DNA from: Actinotalea endophytica | GTDB taxonomy: Bacteria > Actinomycetota > Actinomycetes > Actinomycetales > Cellulomonadaceae | Assembly (NCBI RefSeq): GCF_025717005.1 | Contig: NZ_JAOVZU010000007.1 | Location: forward strand, 186,001-250,000 | Reading direction: 5' to 3' | Length of the DNA: 64,000 bases | Shown: positions 44,261-51,828 of the stretch, piece after piece | Position numbering within the stretch: position 1 is the stretch's first letter | Layout: each line of letters starts with the position of its first letter | Program-made: the position numbers and the translations under genes | Notes under the pieces: model-generated | Told to the model about the DNA's origin: nothing | The model's database searches: none | Seen by the model: the letters and a program-made list of their open reading frames with translations, nothing else

Positions 44261-44659
44261 TCAGACGTGCGGTGCGGTGCCGACGACTCCGGCCGGGCCC
44301 GCCGCCGACCCGGCTTCCTGCCGGACCATCTCGGCGAGCTCCGCCGGGCCGATCGAGAGCTTCGCGGCCTCGGCGAGCAGCGGACGCAGGTACTGCTCCG
44401 CGAACGCCTCACGGCGCTGCCCGAGCAGCCGGGCCCGAGCCCCAGGGCTGACGAACATGCCGATCCCGCGCTGCTTGTGCACCAGCCCGGCGTCCACCAG
44501 GCGGTTGACGCCCTTGAGCGCGGTCGCCGGGTTGATCCGGTGGAATGCGGCGAGCTCGTTGATCGACGGCACCTGGGCCCCCTCGGGCATCGAGCCGTCG
44601 ACGATCTGGTTCTCGATCAGCTCGGCGACCTGGAGGAAGATCGGGCGCTCGTCGTCCAT
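44261..44659 (-). CDS. GntR-family regulator (YtrA type)
   Basis: A 132-residue regulator. Residues 1-70 carry the GntR winged helix (FLQVAELIENQIVDGSMPEGAQVPSINELAAFHRINPATALKGVNRLVDAGLVHKQRGIGMFV). The short C-terminal part is a helical dimer arm, as in YtrA. It is the first gene of an ABC operon, and its target is probably the GTTAC/GTAAC palindrome ahead of it. The signal may be a cell-wall antibiotic, by analogy only. Confidence 0.92.
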   Translation of the reverse strand: MDDERPIFLQVAELIENQIVDGSMPEGAQVPSINELAAFHRINPATALKGVNRLVDAGLVHKQRGIGMFVSPGARARLLGQRREAFAEQYLRPLLAEAAKLSIGPAELAEMVRQEAGSAAGPAGVVGTAPHV

Positions 44660-44677
44660 CGGCCCCTCTGGTTCATG

Positions 44678-44701
44678 GGTTACTTACTGATGTAACTAAC
44701 C
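44678..44701. promoter_or_regulatory. YtrA-type operator
   Basis: GTTAC (44679-44683) and GTAAC (44692-44696) form an inverted repeat inside GGTTACTTACTGATGTAACTAACC, an AT-rich island just upstream of the GntR start. GGTTA and TAACC at the outer edges extend the symmetry. Autorepression is likely. Confidence 0.6.
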
Positions 44702-44759
44702 AACCAGGCGCGGAGGCCGTTGTCAAGCCTTGGAGTGGTGAAGGGGCGCCAGTGGCGCG

Positions 44760-45320
44760 TCAGGCGAGCCCGAGGTCCGGCAGCCCGAAGAGGTGGTGAT
44801 AGGGAAGGCCCTCGGCCTCGATCCGCTCGCGCGCGCCGGTGTTGCGGTCCACGATCACCGCGACGGCGACCACCTCGGCGCCCGCCTCGCGCAGCGCGTC
44901 GACCGCGGTCATGACCGAACCGCCGGTGGTCGAGGTGTCCTCGACCGCGACGACCCGGCGCCCCGCGACGTCCGGGCCCTCGATGCGGCGCTGCAGGCCG
45001 TGGGCCTTGCCCTCCTTGCGGACCACGAACGCGTCGAGATCCTGCCCGCGCGACGCCGCCGCGTGCATGATCGCGGTGGCGACGGGGTCCGCGCCCAGCG
45101 TGAGACCGCCGACCGCGTCGATCTCGCCCGGGCCCAGGCCCTGCTCCTCGAGCAGGTCGAGCATCAGGTGGCCGATCAGCGGGGCCGCCCGGTGGTGCAG
45201 CGTCACGCGCCGCAGGTCGACGTAGTAGTCGGCCTCCTTGCCCGAGGCCAGGGTCACCTTGCCGTGCACCACGGCGAGGTCGCTGATGAGGGTGCGGAGT
45301 TGCTCACGCGTGTCGGTCAC
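44760..45320 (-). CDS. pyrE: Orotate phosphoribosyltransferase
   Basis: A 186-residue enzyme of pyrimidine synthesis that makes OMP from orotate and PRPP. Seen are TLASGKEADYYVDLRRV, GLTLGADPVATAI, VRKEGKAHGLQRRIEG and the PRPP loop VVAVEDTSTTGGS. GTG 45320 was chosen; the upstream 12 codons have no ribosome site. The gene stands alone, without other pyr genes. Confidence 0.95.
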   Translation of the reverse strand: MTDTREQLRTLISDLAVVHGKVTLASGKEADYYVDLRRVTLHHRAAPLIGHLMLDLLEEQGLGPGEIDAVGGLTLGADPVATAIMHAAASRGQDLDAFVVRKEGKAHGLQRRIEGPDVAGRRVVAVEDTSTTGGSVMTAVDALREAGAEVVAVAVIVDRNTGARERIEAEGLPYHHLFGLPDLGLA

Positions 45321-45419
45321 GCGGTCAGGGTAGTGCGGGGTCCGCTCGCGGCCCACGGTGGGTCCACGATCGATCGGCAGGCACAGCGCACCCGGCCACC
45401 GGGCGGTTGAGGCTTCGCG

Positions 45420-46196
45420 TCAGGCGATCGTCTCGTCCGGTGCGCCGCGCATCTCCGAGAGCTTGCGGATGGCCGAGCGAGGCAGCAGGCGGGCGACCTC
45501 GGAGACCACGCCGTAGCGCAGGCTGGGCGTGGAGACCACGACACCGCGCCGCACGTCGGCCAGAGCCGCGGCGACCACCGCATCCGCGTTGAGCCAGGCC
45601 ACGTCGGGGAAACGGCTACGGTCCACGCCGGCCCGCTCGTGGAACTCGGTGTGGACCAGGCCCGGGCACAGGGCGGTCGCGGTCACGCCGGTGCCGCGGA
45701 GCTCGGTCGCGAGCCCCTCGGTGAACACCTTCACCCACGCCTTGTGAGCCGAGTACGGGCCGAAGGCGGTGAGCGCCGCGATCGAGGAGACATTGAGGAT
45801 CGCGCCCCGGCCCCGTTCGATCATGGAGCCCGCGGCAGCGTGCGAGAGCACCAGGACGGCCCGGACCATGACGTCGAGCCCTCTCTCCTGCGCAGTGAGG
45901 TCGGACCCGACGAACGTGTCGCCGGTCGAGAAGCCGGCGTTGTTCACCAGCAACCCGACCGGGTTCTCGGCCTGGCGCAGGCGCTCGGCGACCCGCTCGA
46001 CCTGGTCGCGGTCGGCCAGGTCGGCCGGCAGGACCTCGGCGCGCACCCCGGCGGCGGCGCGGAGCTGGCCCGCGAGCCGTTCCAGCCGTTCGACGTCGCG
46101 TGCGACGAGAACCACGTCGTGGCGCGCAGTGGCGAGCTGCCAGGCGAACTCCAGACCGAGACCGGCGCTGGCCCCCGTGACGAGTGCGGTACCCAT
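45420..46196 (-). CDS. Short-chain dehydrogenase/reductase
   Basis: A 258-residue NAD(P)-dependent enzyme. TGASAGLGLEFA is the nucleotide-binding Rossmann loop, NNAG follows, and YSAHK with an upstream Ser (NVSSIAA) makes the catalytic triad. LCPGLVHTEF is typical. The C-terminal 30 residues (SLRYGVVSEVARLLPRSAIRKL) match the DltE-like SDR subgroup. The substrate is unknown. It diverges from the exonuclease gene. Confidence 0.92.
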   Translation of the reverse strand: MGTALVTGASAGLGLEFAWQLATARHDVVLVARDVERLERLAGQLRAAAGVRAEVLPADLADRDQVERVAERLRQAENPVGLLVNNAGFSTGDTFVGSDLTAQERGLDVMVRAVLVLSHAAAGSMIERGRGAILNVSSIAALTAFGPYSAHKAWVKVFTEGLATELRGTGVTATALCPGLVHTEFHERAGVDRSRFPDVAWLNADAVVAAALADVRRGVVVSTPSLRYGVVSEVARLLPRSAIRKLSEMRGAPDETIA

Positions 46197-46306
46197 GGCG
46201 TCAGACTACGGCCCACGGCACGGCGGGCACGGGCGCATGCCGGGGAACGCTCGATTAACGCGTGCGGCGGACACTCGCGTCCCCGTCGGCCGGTAGCGTT
46301 CGAGCC

Positions 46307-47101
46307 ATGCGGATCGCGACCTGGAACATCAACTCCGTCCGCGCACGCGCCGACCGCGCGGTGGCCTGGCTCGAGCAGAGCGGCACCGACGTGCTCGCGC
46401 TGCAGGAGACCAAGTGCTCGGACGACAAGTTCCCCTACTCGGTGTTCGAGGCCGCCGGGTACGAGGTCGCACACGTCGGCTACCACCAGTGGAACGGTGT
46501 TGCGATCGTCTCCCGGGTGGGGATCGAGGACGTCCAGGCCGGTTTCGACGGGCAGCCCGGCTTCGGCGAGGAGCCCTCGGTCGAGGCCCGGGCGATCGGC
46601 GCCACGTGCGGCGGGGTGCGGGTCTGGAGCCTCTACGTGCCCCACGGCCGGGCCGTCGACGACCCGCACTACGCCTACAAGCTCGACTGGCTCGCCCGGC
46701 TCCGCGAGCAGGCCGCCGGCTGGGTCGCGGCGGACCCGGACGCCCAGATCGCCCTGGTGGGCGACTGGAACGTCATCCCGCTGGACACCGACGTGTACGA
46801 CGTCGCCGACTTCGCCGGGCACACGCACGTCACGCCTGCCGAGCGGGAGGCGTTCTTCGCGTTCGAGCGGGCCGGGTACACCGAGGTGTCCCGCGTACAC
46901 CTGCCCGCCGAGCACACCTACACCTACTGGGACTACCAGCAGCTCGCGTTCCCGAAGAACAAGGGCCTGCGGATCGACTTCGCCTGGGTGACCGCGCCGC
47001 TCGCGGATCGCGTGTCGTCGGTGCTGATCGACCGCGAGGCGCGCAAGGGCAAGGGCGCGTCCGACCACGTCCCCGTGGTGCTCGAGGTGGAGGAGCGATG
47101 A
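46307..47101 (+). CDS. xthA: Exodeoxyribonuclease III
   Basis: A 264-residue DNA repair nuclease that removes nucleotides at abasic sites. Seen are IATWNINSVRAR, LQETKCSDDKFP, YHQWNGVAIVSR, GDWNVIPLD (metal site) and GASDHVPVV at the end. AGLDYILVS-like LRIDFAWVT is present. The length is normal. The stop overlaps the next gene's ATG (ATGA). Confidence 0.95.
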   Translation: MRIATWNINSVRARADRAVAWLEQSGTDVLALQETKCSDDKFPYSVFEAAGYEVAHVGYHQWNGVAIVSRVGIEDVQAGFDGQPGFGEEPSVEARAIGATCGGVRVWSLYVPHGRAVDDPHYAYKLDWLARLREQAAGWVAADPDAQIALVGDWNVIPLDTDVYDVADFAGHTHVTPAEREAFFAFERAGYTEVSRVHLPAEHTYTYWDYQQLAFPKNKGLRIDFAWVTAPLADRVSSVLIDREARKGKGASDHVPVVLEVEER

Positions 47102-48093
47102 GCGACCAGGACGGCGGCTGGACGTCTCCGGGCTGGCGGCCGGGGCGCCCGGACCAGCAGGGGCAGCAGGGGCAGCAGGGGCAGCCTCAGCAAGGCACGC
47201 CTCCGCAGGGTCAGCCACCGCAGGGTCAGCCACCGCAGGGTCAGCCCGCTCCGGGCTATCCACAACCCGGGTACCCGCCCCAAGGGACCCCGCCACAGGG
47301 CACGCCACCGCCCCAGGGGTACCCGCCTGCTCAGCAGTACCCACAGGGCACGCCACCGCCCCAGGGGTACCCGCCTGCTCAGCAGTACCCACCGGGCACG
47401 CCACCGCCCCAGGCGTACCCGCCTGCTCAGCAGTACCCACCGCAGGGCTACCCACCACAGCAGTACCCACCCCAGGGCTATCCCCCGCCCGGGTACCCGC
47501 CGCAGGTGCAGCCCCCGCAGGGGCAGCAGGGCACGCAGCTGCCCGGCGGCTACGCGGCGCCGTACTACGCCCCGGGTTGGCAGGCTCCCGTCAGCCCTCC
47601 GCCGGCCAAGCGAGACGGCGCTCGGATCGCGCTGCGGGTGATCGCGATCGCCGCCGCGGTGGTCCTGGTCGTCGGGTCCGTCGCCGCCGCACGGTTCTGG
47701 CTGGGCACGCGCCCGCTCGGCGACGTCACCTCGCCCGCCACCGTCGCGGCTGGGCGCCTGAGCACCGGGCACTGCATCGAGCAGCTGCCGGTCGACGGCC
47801 AGGTCTCCTCGGTGCGGGTGGTGCCGTGCGACCAGCCCCACGATGCCGAGGTGGTCGGCGTCCTGCCGTTCACCGAGCAGGACTGGCCGGGCGCGACCGA
47901 CGTCACCGACCGACTCGTCGCCTGGTGCGAGATGGACAACGCCGAAGTGGCCCTCGGGATGCAGCCGGTGGTCTGGGCGCCGACCCAGCGCAGCTGGTCG
48001 CAGGGCGACCGCTCGGGGCTGTGCCTGGCCTGGCAGCCGACCGGCACCGTGACCGGCTCGTTCACCGCCGGGGACGACGTCGCCACCCGCTGA
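47098..48093 (+). CDS. Septum_form domain membrane protein with Pro/Gln/Gly repeat tail
   Basis: A 331-residue protein. Residues 1-165 are a low-complexity cytoplasmic tail of PQG, YPP and AQQYP units. A transmembrane helix (VIAIAAAVVLVVGSVAAARFWL) follows. The outside domain has GHCIEQLPV, VVPCDQPHDAEVVGV and WCEMDN, the pattern of the septum-formation (Septum_form) family. The exact function is unknown; in actinobacteria such proteins are tied to cell division. Within the tail, a 48-bp unit repeats three times. Confidence 0.82.
   Translation: MSDQDGGWTSPGWRPGRPDQQGQQGQQGQPQQGTPPQGQPPQGQPPQGQPAPGYPQPGYPPQGTPPQGTPPPQGYPPAQQYPQGTPPPQGYPPAQQYPPGTPPPQAYPPAQQYPPQGYPPQQYPPQGYPPPGYPPQVQPPQGQQGTQLPGGYAAPYYAPGWQAPVSPPPAKRDGARIALRVIAIAAAVVLVVGSVAAARFWLGTRPLGDVTSPATVAAGRLSTGHCIEQLPVDGQVSSVRVVPCDQPHDAEVVGVLPFTEQDWPGATDVTDRLVAWCEMDNAEVALGMQPVVWAPTQRSWSQGDRSGLCLAWQPTGTVTGSFTAGDDVATR
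47299..47442 (+). repeat. 48-bp tandem repeat (three copies)
   Basis: Three consecutive 48-bp units (47299, 47347, 47395) encode a 16-residue unit around GTPPPQGYPPAQQYP. The copies differ by only a few bases. Copy number could vary without a frame shift. Confidence 0.85.
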
Positions 48094-48131
48094 GCTCGCA
48101 GCAAGCCATGCTCGGCTGAGTCAGGGGTTCT

Positions 48132-48188
48132 GCGCCCAGGCAGGGGCGTGCTCGCCCCTGTCTCGGGCCGAACCCCCTGCCTGGGCGC
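48132..48188. terminator. Nested hairpin downstream of the Septum_form gene
   Basis: GCGCCCAGGCAGGGG (48132-48146) pairs perfectly with 48174-48188 (15 bp). A competing 8-bp stem CAGGGGCG (48141-48148) with CGCCCCTG (48153-48160) shares part of it. It lies 38 bases past the stop and is the likely terminator. Confidence 0.7.
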
Positions 48189-48251
48189 CGAACCACCTGT
48201 CTCGGGCCGAACCCCCGGTCTCGGCCGAACCGCCTGTCTCGGGCCGACACC
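48157..48251. repeat. Degenerate repeat of CCTGTCTCGGGCCGAACC
   Basis: The 18-base unit is perfect at 48157-48174 and 48196-48213, near-perfect at 48233-48250, and degraded at 48217-48231. It lies between the Septum_form gene and groES. No function is recognised. Confidence 0.75.
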
Positions 48252-48366
48252 TGGTCCCGTTGACCGCGGGCAGGGACTGTGGACCTCTTGGCGTACTGGA
48301 GTGTCCGCTCATGGCACCGACACGTCCCGACCGCGCGCGCCGGGCCCCCGCCGCACCGGCCCAAGA

Positions 48367-48425
48367 CACCGGAACCGCTCCGCACCAGCCCGTCGCGGGG
48401 TCGCTGGTGCGGAGCGGTTCCGGTG
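48367..48425. terminator. Very long hairpin downstream of groES
   Basis: Bases 48367-48389 and 48403-48425 are perfectly complementary over 23 bp around a 13-base loop. This is the longest perfect stem in the window. It lies about 80 bases past the groES stop on the minus strand and is its likely terminator. A transcript crossing it would also make a very stable RNA hairpin. Confidence 0.8.
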
Positions 48426-48435
48426 CTGTCGCGGG

Positions 48436-48495
48436 GTCGCGCCTCGCGAAGTCGCGCCTCGCGGGGTCGCGCCTCGTGAGGTCGCGCCTCGCGGG
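48436..48495. repeat. 15-bp tandem repeat downstream of groES
   Basis: Four consecutive copies of GTCGCGCCTCGCGGG-like units (48436, 48451, 48466, 48481), differing mainly in the last three bases. They lie between the groES stop and the 23-bp hairpin. Confidence 0.85.
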
Positions 48496-48502
48496 CCGGC
48501 CG

Positions 48503-48778
48503 TTAGCGGCCGAGCACGGCCAGCAGGTCGTTCGCGTCGATCACCAGGTAGTCGGCGCCGTCCATGCTCAGCTCGGTGCCGGAGTACTTCGGGAACAGCA
48601 CGCGCTCGCCGACCTTGACCGTGATGGTCTCCTCGTCGTCGCCGATCGCGACGATGACGCCCTTCTGCTGCTTCTCCTTGGCAGTGTCGGGGATGACCAG
48701 GCCGGACGCGGTCATCGAGTCCTCGGTGAGGATCTCGACGAGGACTCGGCTGCCCAGCGGGGTCACGGACTCGGACAT
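48503..48778 (-). CDS. groES: Co-chaperonin GroES (orphan copy)
   Basis: A 91-residue cpn10 protein that caps GroEL. The mobile loop is TEDSMTASGLVIPDTAKEK, and the fold continues KGVIVAIGDDEETITVKVGERVLFPKYSGTEL...YLVIDANDLLAVL. It is a little shorter than usual (95-100), and the roof loop differs. No groEL follows: the downstream side is a hairpin and repeats, and the partner gene must be elsewhere. A nine-copy 16-bp repeat lies in front of it, with no CIRCE (TTAGCACTC) sequence seen there. Confidence 0.9.
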   Translation of the reverse strand: MSESVTPLGSRVLVEILTEDSMTASGLVIPDTAKEKQQKGVIVAIGDDEETITVKVGERVLFPKYSGTELSMDGADYLVIDANDLLAVLGR

Positions 48779-48798
48779 GGGGTTCCTTTCGATCGGTA

Positions 48799-48942
48799 CT
48801 GCGGTGGGTCAGAGCTGCGGTGGGTCAGAGCTGCGGTGGGTCAGAGCTGCGGTGGGTCAGAGCTGCGGTGGGTCAGGGCTGCGGTTGGTCAGGGCTGCGG
48901 TGGGTCAGAGCTGCGGTGGGTCAGGGCCGCGGTGGGTCAGGC
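48799..48942. repeat. 16-bp tandem repeat, nine copies, upstream of groES
   Basis: CTGCGGTGGGTCAGAG recurs every 16 bases at 48799, 48815, 48831, 48847, 48863, 48879, 48895, 48911 and 48927, with small changes in later copies. Because 16 is not a multiple of three it is non-coding; long open frames that run through it are artefacts. It lies 20 bases before the groES start and after the glutaredoxin stop, so it occupies the groES promoter or leader. Copy number may vary between strains. Confidence 0.95.
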
Positions 48943-48980
48943 TGTCGTCGATCACGGGGTGTGCGTCGGCGATCCAACGG

Positions 48981-49238
48981 TCAGCGCGAGGTCAGCCCGA
49001 GCAGCCGGTCGATCTTCGGCCGGTCGAACCCGACGATCGGCTTGTTGTCGATGACGATCACCGGCACGCCCATCTGCCCGGTCCGGCGCTGCACGTCGCG
49101 TGCCGCGGACGTGTCCCGCGAGACGTCGACCTCGCGGAAGGGCACCCGGCGCTCCCGCAGGTACGCCTTCAGCCGGTTGCACCACGAGCACGTGGGCGTC
49201 GTGAAGACCAGGACCTTGTGTGCGGTCGTCGCGGGCAT
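48981..49238 (-). CDS. Glutaredoxin-like protein
   Basis: An 85-residue thiol-redox protein. The active site is CSWC (FTTPTCSWCNRLKAYL). QMGVPVIVIDNKPIVGFDRPKIDRLL holds the cis-Pro and GF site of glutaredoxins. AAGGAGG lies four bases from the ATG. The promoter carries a perfect CsoR-type palindrome. It may reduce disulfides or persulfides under copper or sulfide stress. Confidence 0.87.
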   Translation of the reverse strand: MPATTAHKVLVFTTPTCSWCNRLKAYLRERRVPFREVDVSRDTSAARDVQRRTGQMGVPVIVIDNKPIVGFDRPKIDRLLGLTSR

Positions 49239-49263
49239 GGGGCCTCCTTACGGCGGAGAACAC

Positions 49264-49281
49264 TATACCCCCCGGGGTATA
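49264..49281. promoter_or_regulatory. CsoR/CstR-type operator over the glutaredoxin promoter
   Basis: TATACCCC-CC-GGGGTATA is a perfect 18-base palindrome. CsoR-family copper and persulfide repressors bind such GC-core, TA-flanked sites. TATAGT on the minus strand (49267-49262) at one edge is a good -10 box, so binding would block transcription. Confidence 0.65.
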
Positions 49282-49320
49282 TTCCAGCCGCCTCCGGCAC
49301 CCGCGGGCCGGCCCCGTCCG

Positions 49321-51828
49321 CTACCGGTTGCGTCCCGAGTGGTGCGGCACGGAGGCCGTGATGACCGTGCCGTCGGCACGCAGCGTGCCGCGCAACGCCG
49401 TCGCCTCCGGCATCCCGTCGATCCGCGGACCCTGGTTCTGCAGCGCGACCGTGACCGGGTGCACCGAGGTGACCGTGACCGGCTTGCCGAGCACCGCGAC
49501 CGTGATCTCCTCGCCCACCTCGACCGTGAGGTCCATGGTGTCCTGCCGCACCACGACCTTGAGCCTCGTGGGCCCGTCCGCGACCCGGAAGGTCAGCGAT
49601 GGCCAGCTCATCGGCAGACGCGGCGCGAAGGTCAGCTGGTCGCCGTGGTGACGCATGCCGCCGAACCCGTAGACCAGCGCGCTCCACACCCCACCCGCGG
49701 ACGCGACGTGCACCCCGTCGGCGGTGTTCTCGTGCAGATCCGCCAGGTCCACGAACAACGCGTCGTGGAAGTAGCGCAGCGCGAGGTCGTGGTAGCCGAC
49801 CTCCGCCGCGATGATCGCCTGGACCACGCCGGACAGCGTCGAGTCACCGGTCGTGATCGCGTCGTAGTAGGCGAAGTCGGCGCGCTTCTCCTCCAGCGTG
49901 AAGTGTTCCCCCTGCAGGAACAGCGCCAGCACGACGTCTGCCTGCTTCAGCACCTGGAAGCGGTAGATCACCAGCGGGTGGTAGTGCAGCAGCAGCGGCA
50001 GCTCGTCCGGTGGCGTGCTCGGCAGGTCCCACACCTCGCGCTCGAGGAACAGCGAGTCCTGCGGGTGGATGCCGAGCCGCGCGTCGTACGGGATCTCCAT
50101 GGCGTCCGCGGCCCGCCGCCACTCCAGCACCTCGTCCGCCGAGAGCCCGAGGCGTTGCACCATCCGCTCGTAGTGCACCGGCCAGCGCGCCGCGACCTCG
50201 CCGACCGCGTCGGCGGCGCGCCACAGGTTGAACCGAGCCATGACGTTGGTGAACAGGTTGTCGTTCACCACGGTGGTGTACTCGTCCGGGCCGGTCACAC
50301 CGTGCACGTGGAACGAGTCCTCGCCGTTGCCGCGCCAGAAGCCCAGGTCCGCCCACATCCGCGCGGTCTCGACGAGGATGTCGATCCCCTCGCGCGCCAG
50401 GAACTCCTCGTCCCCGGTGGCCTTGACGTACGTGCTGAGCGCGAAGGAGATGTCCGCGTTGATGTGGTACTGCGCGGTGCCGGCCGCGTAGTAGGCCGAC
50501 GCCTCCTCGCCGTTGATCGTGCGCCACGGGTACAGCGCGCCGCGCTGGGTCAGGTCGACGGCCCGCCGCCGCGCAGCGGGCAGCATCGTCGCGCGGAACC
50601 GCAGCGCGTTCCGCGCGAACGACGGCGAGGGGTAGACGAGGTACGGCCCCGCGTAGGTCTCGGTGTCCCAGAAGTAGTGCCCCGAGTACCCCGAACCCGT
50701 GACCCCCTTGGCCGGGATGCCCTGCCCCTCGGCGCGGGCCGACGCCTGCGCGACCTGGTACAGGCACCACCGGATCGCCTGCTGGATCTCGGGCTGGTCC
50801 TCGACCTCGACGTCCGAGCGGGCCCAGTAGTCCTCGAGCCACGCCCGCTGGTCGGCCAGCTGCTGCTCGACGCCCTGCGCCCGCACCCGGTCCAGGGTGC
50901 GGCGCACCCGGGTGATCAGCTCACCGGCGGGCTCGCCACGCGACGAGTGGTAGGCCACGACCTTCGTCACCGTGATCGGCACGAACGGCATGGCGAGACC
51001 GCGGTACACGTGCCGCGACCGGTCCGGGGTGACCTCGTAGACGGTCTCCAGCTCGTTCTCGGTCTCCAGGATGTGGTCCACGCCGACCGCGATGGTGTTG
51101 CCGGAGTTCTCGCAGCGGTATCCGAGGAGCACCCGGTCCTCGTCGCCCCAGTGCACCTCGGGGTGCAGCACCCGCCCGACGACCTCCTCGCCACGCCGCG
51201 GGTCCACCGTGCCACCGCGTTCGTCGGCCGCGGTCCGGTGCTCGCCGTCCTCGCGGTTGACCACGCGCGCGGAGATCGCGATCGGGACCTCGTCGTCGAG
51301 CGCGGTGACCTCGTAGGTGAGCACCGCGAGGTGCCGCTGCACGAACGACGTCATCCGCTGCGAGCGCACCTGCACCCGGTGCCCGCTCGGGGTCCGCCAG
51401 ATCAGCTCGCGGCGCAGCAGGCCGTCGGTGAAGTCGAGGCTGCGCCGGTAGTCGATCAGGTCCGCGACGGAGAGCACGAGCGGCTCGTCGTCGACGTACA
51501 GCTCGAACAGCGTCGCGTCCGGCGCGCTGACGATCGTCTGGCCGACCTCCGCGAGGCCGTACGCCTGCTCGGCGTGCTGGATCCGCCAGGTCTCGTGGAC
51601 GCCGTTGACGAACGTGCCGTGGTTGACCGCGTCGCGGCCTTCCTCGAACGTGCCACGCATGCCGACGTAGCCGTTGCCGACCGCGAACAGCGTCTCGGCC
51701 ACGCCCAGGTCGACCGGGCTGAAGAACTCTTCGGTCAGCCGCCACGGGTCGACCGGGAACCGGGTGCGGTCGAGGTAGTCCGGCATGCCTCCGCCCGCGG
51801 CGTGCGCGCCGCGATGCCCGCGCTTCAC
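49321..51828 (-). CDS. Family 65 disaccharide phosphorylase
   Basis: An 835-residue enzyme of the maltose/trehalose/kojibiose phosphorylase family, which uses phosphate to split a disaccharide into beta-glucose 1-phosphate and glucose. The catalytic Glu lies in VTGPDEYTTVVNDN near residue 515. YFWDTETY and KQADVVLAL are further signature segments. Beta-phosphoglucomutase overlaps its start (ATGA at 51828), so the product goes to glucose 6-phosphate. The exact disaccharide is not readable. No transporter gene is adjacent. Confidence 0.9.
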   Translation of the reverse strand: MKRGHRGAHAAGGGMPDYLDRTRFPVDPWRLTEEFFSPVDLGVAETLFAVGNGYVGMRGTFEEGRDAVNHGTFVNGVHETWRIQHAEQAYGLAEVGQTIVSAPDATLFELYVDDEPLVLSVADLIDYRRSLDFTDGLLRRELIWRTPSGHRVQVRSQRMTSFVQRHLAVLTYEVTALDDEVPIAISARVVNREDGEHRTAADERGGTVDPRRGEEVVGRVLHPEVHWGDEDRVLLGYRCENSGNTIAVGVDHILETENELETVYEVTPDRSRHVYRGLAMPFVPITVTKVVAYHSSRGEPAGELITRVRRTLDRVRAQGVEQQLADQRAWLEDYWARSDVEVEDQPEIQQAIRWCLYQVAQASARAEGQGIPAKGVTGSGYSGHYFWDTETYAGPYLVYPSPSFARNALRFRATMLPAARRRAVDLTQRGALYPWRTINGEEASAYYAAGTAQYHINADISFALSTYVKATGDEEFLAREGIDILVETARMWADLGFWRGNGEDSFHVHGVTGPDEYTTVVNDNLFTNVMARFNLWRAADAVGEVAARWPVHYERMVQRLGLSADEVLEWRRAADAMEIPYDARLGIHPQDSLFLEREVWDLPSTPPDELPLLLHYHPLVIYRFQVLKQADVVLALFLQGEHFTLEEKRADFAYYDAITTGDSTLSGVVQAIIAAEVGYHDLALRYFHDALFVDLADLHENTADGVHVASAGGVWSALVYGFGGMRHHGDQLTFAPRLPMSWPSLTFRVADGPTRLKVVVRQDTMDLTVEVGEEITVAVLGKPVTVTSVHPVTVALQNQGPRIDGMPEATALRGTLRADGTVITASVPHHSGRNR

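Noticed and set aside
48157-48251. CRISPR-like repeat block
   Set aside because: Units are degenerate, spacing is irregular and there are no spacers of equal length.
48799-48942. CRISPR array
   Set aside because: The repeats are directly joined with no unique spacers, and no cas genes are nearby.
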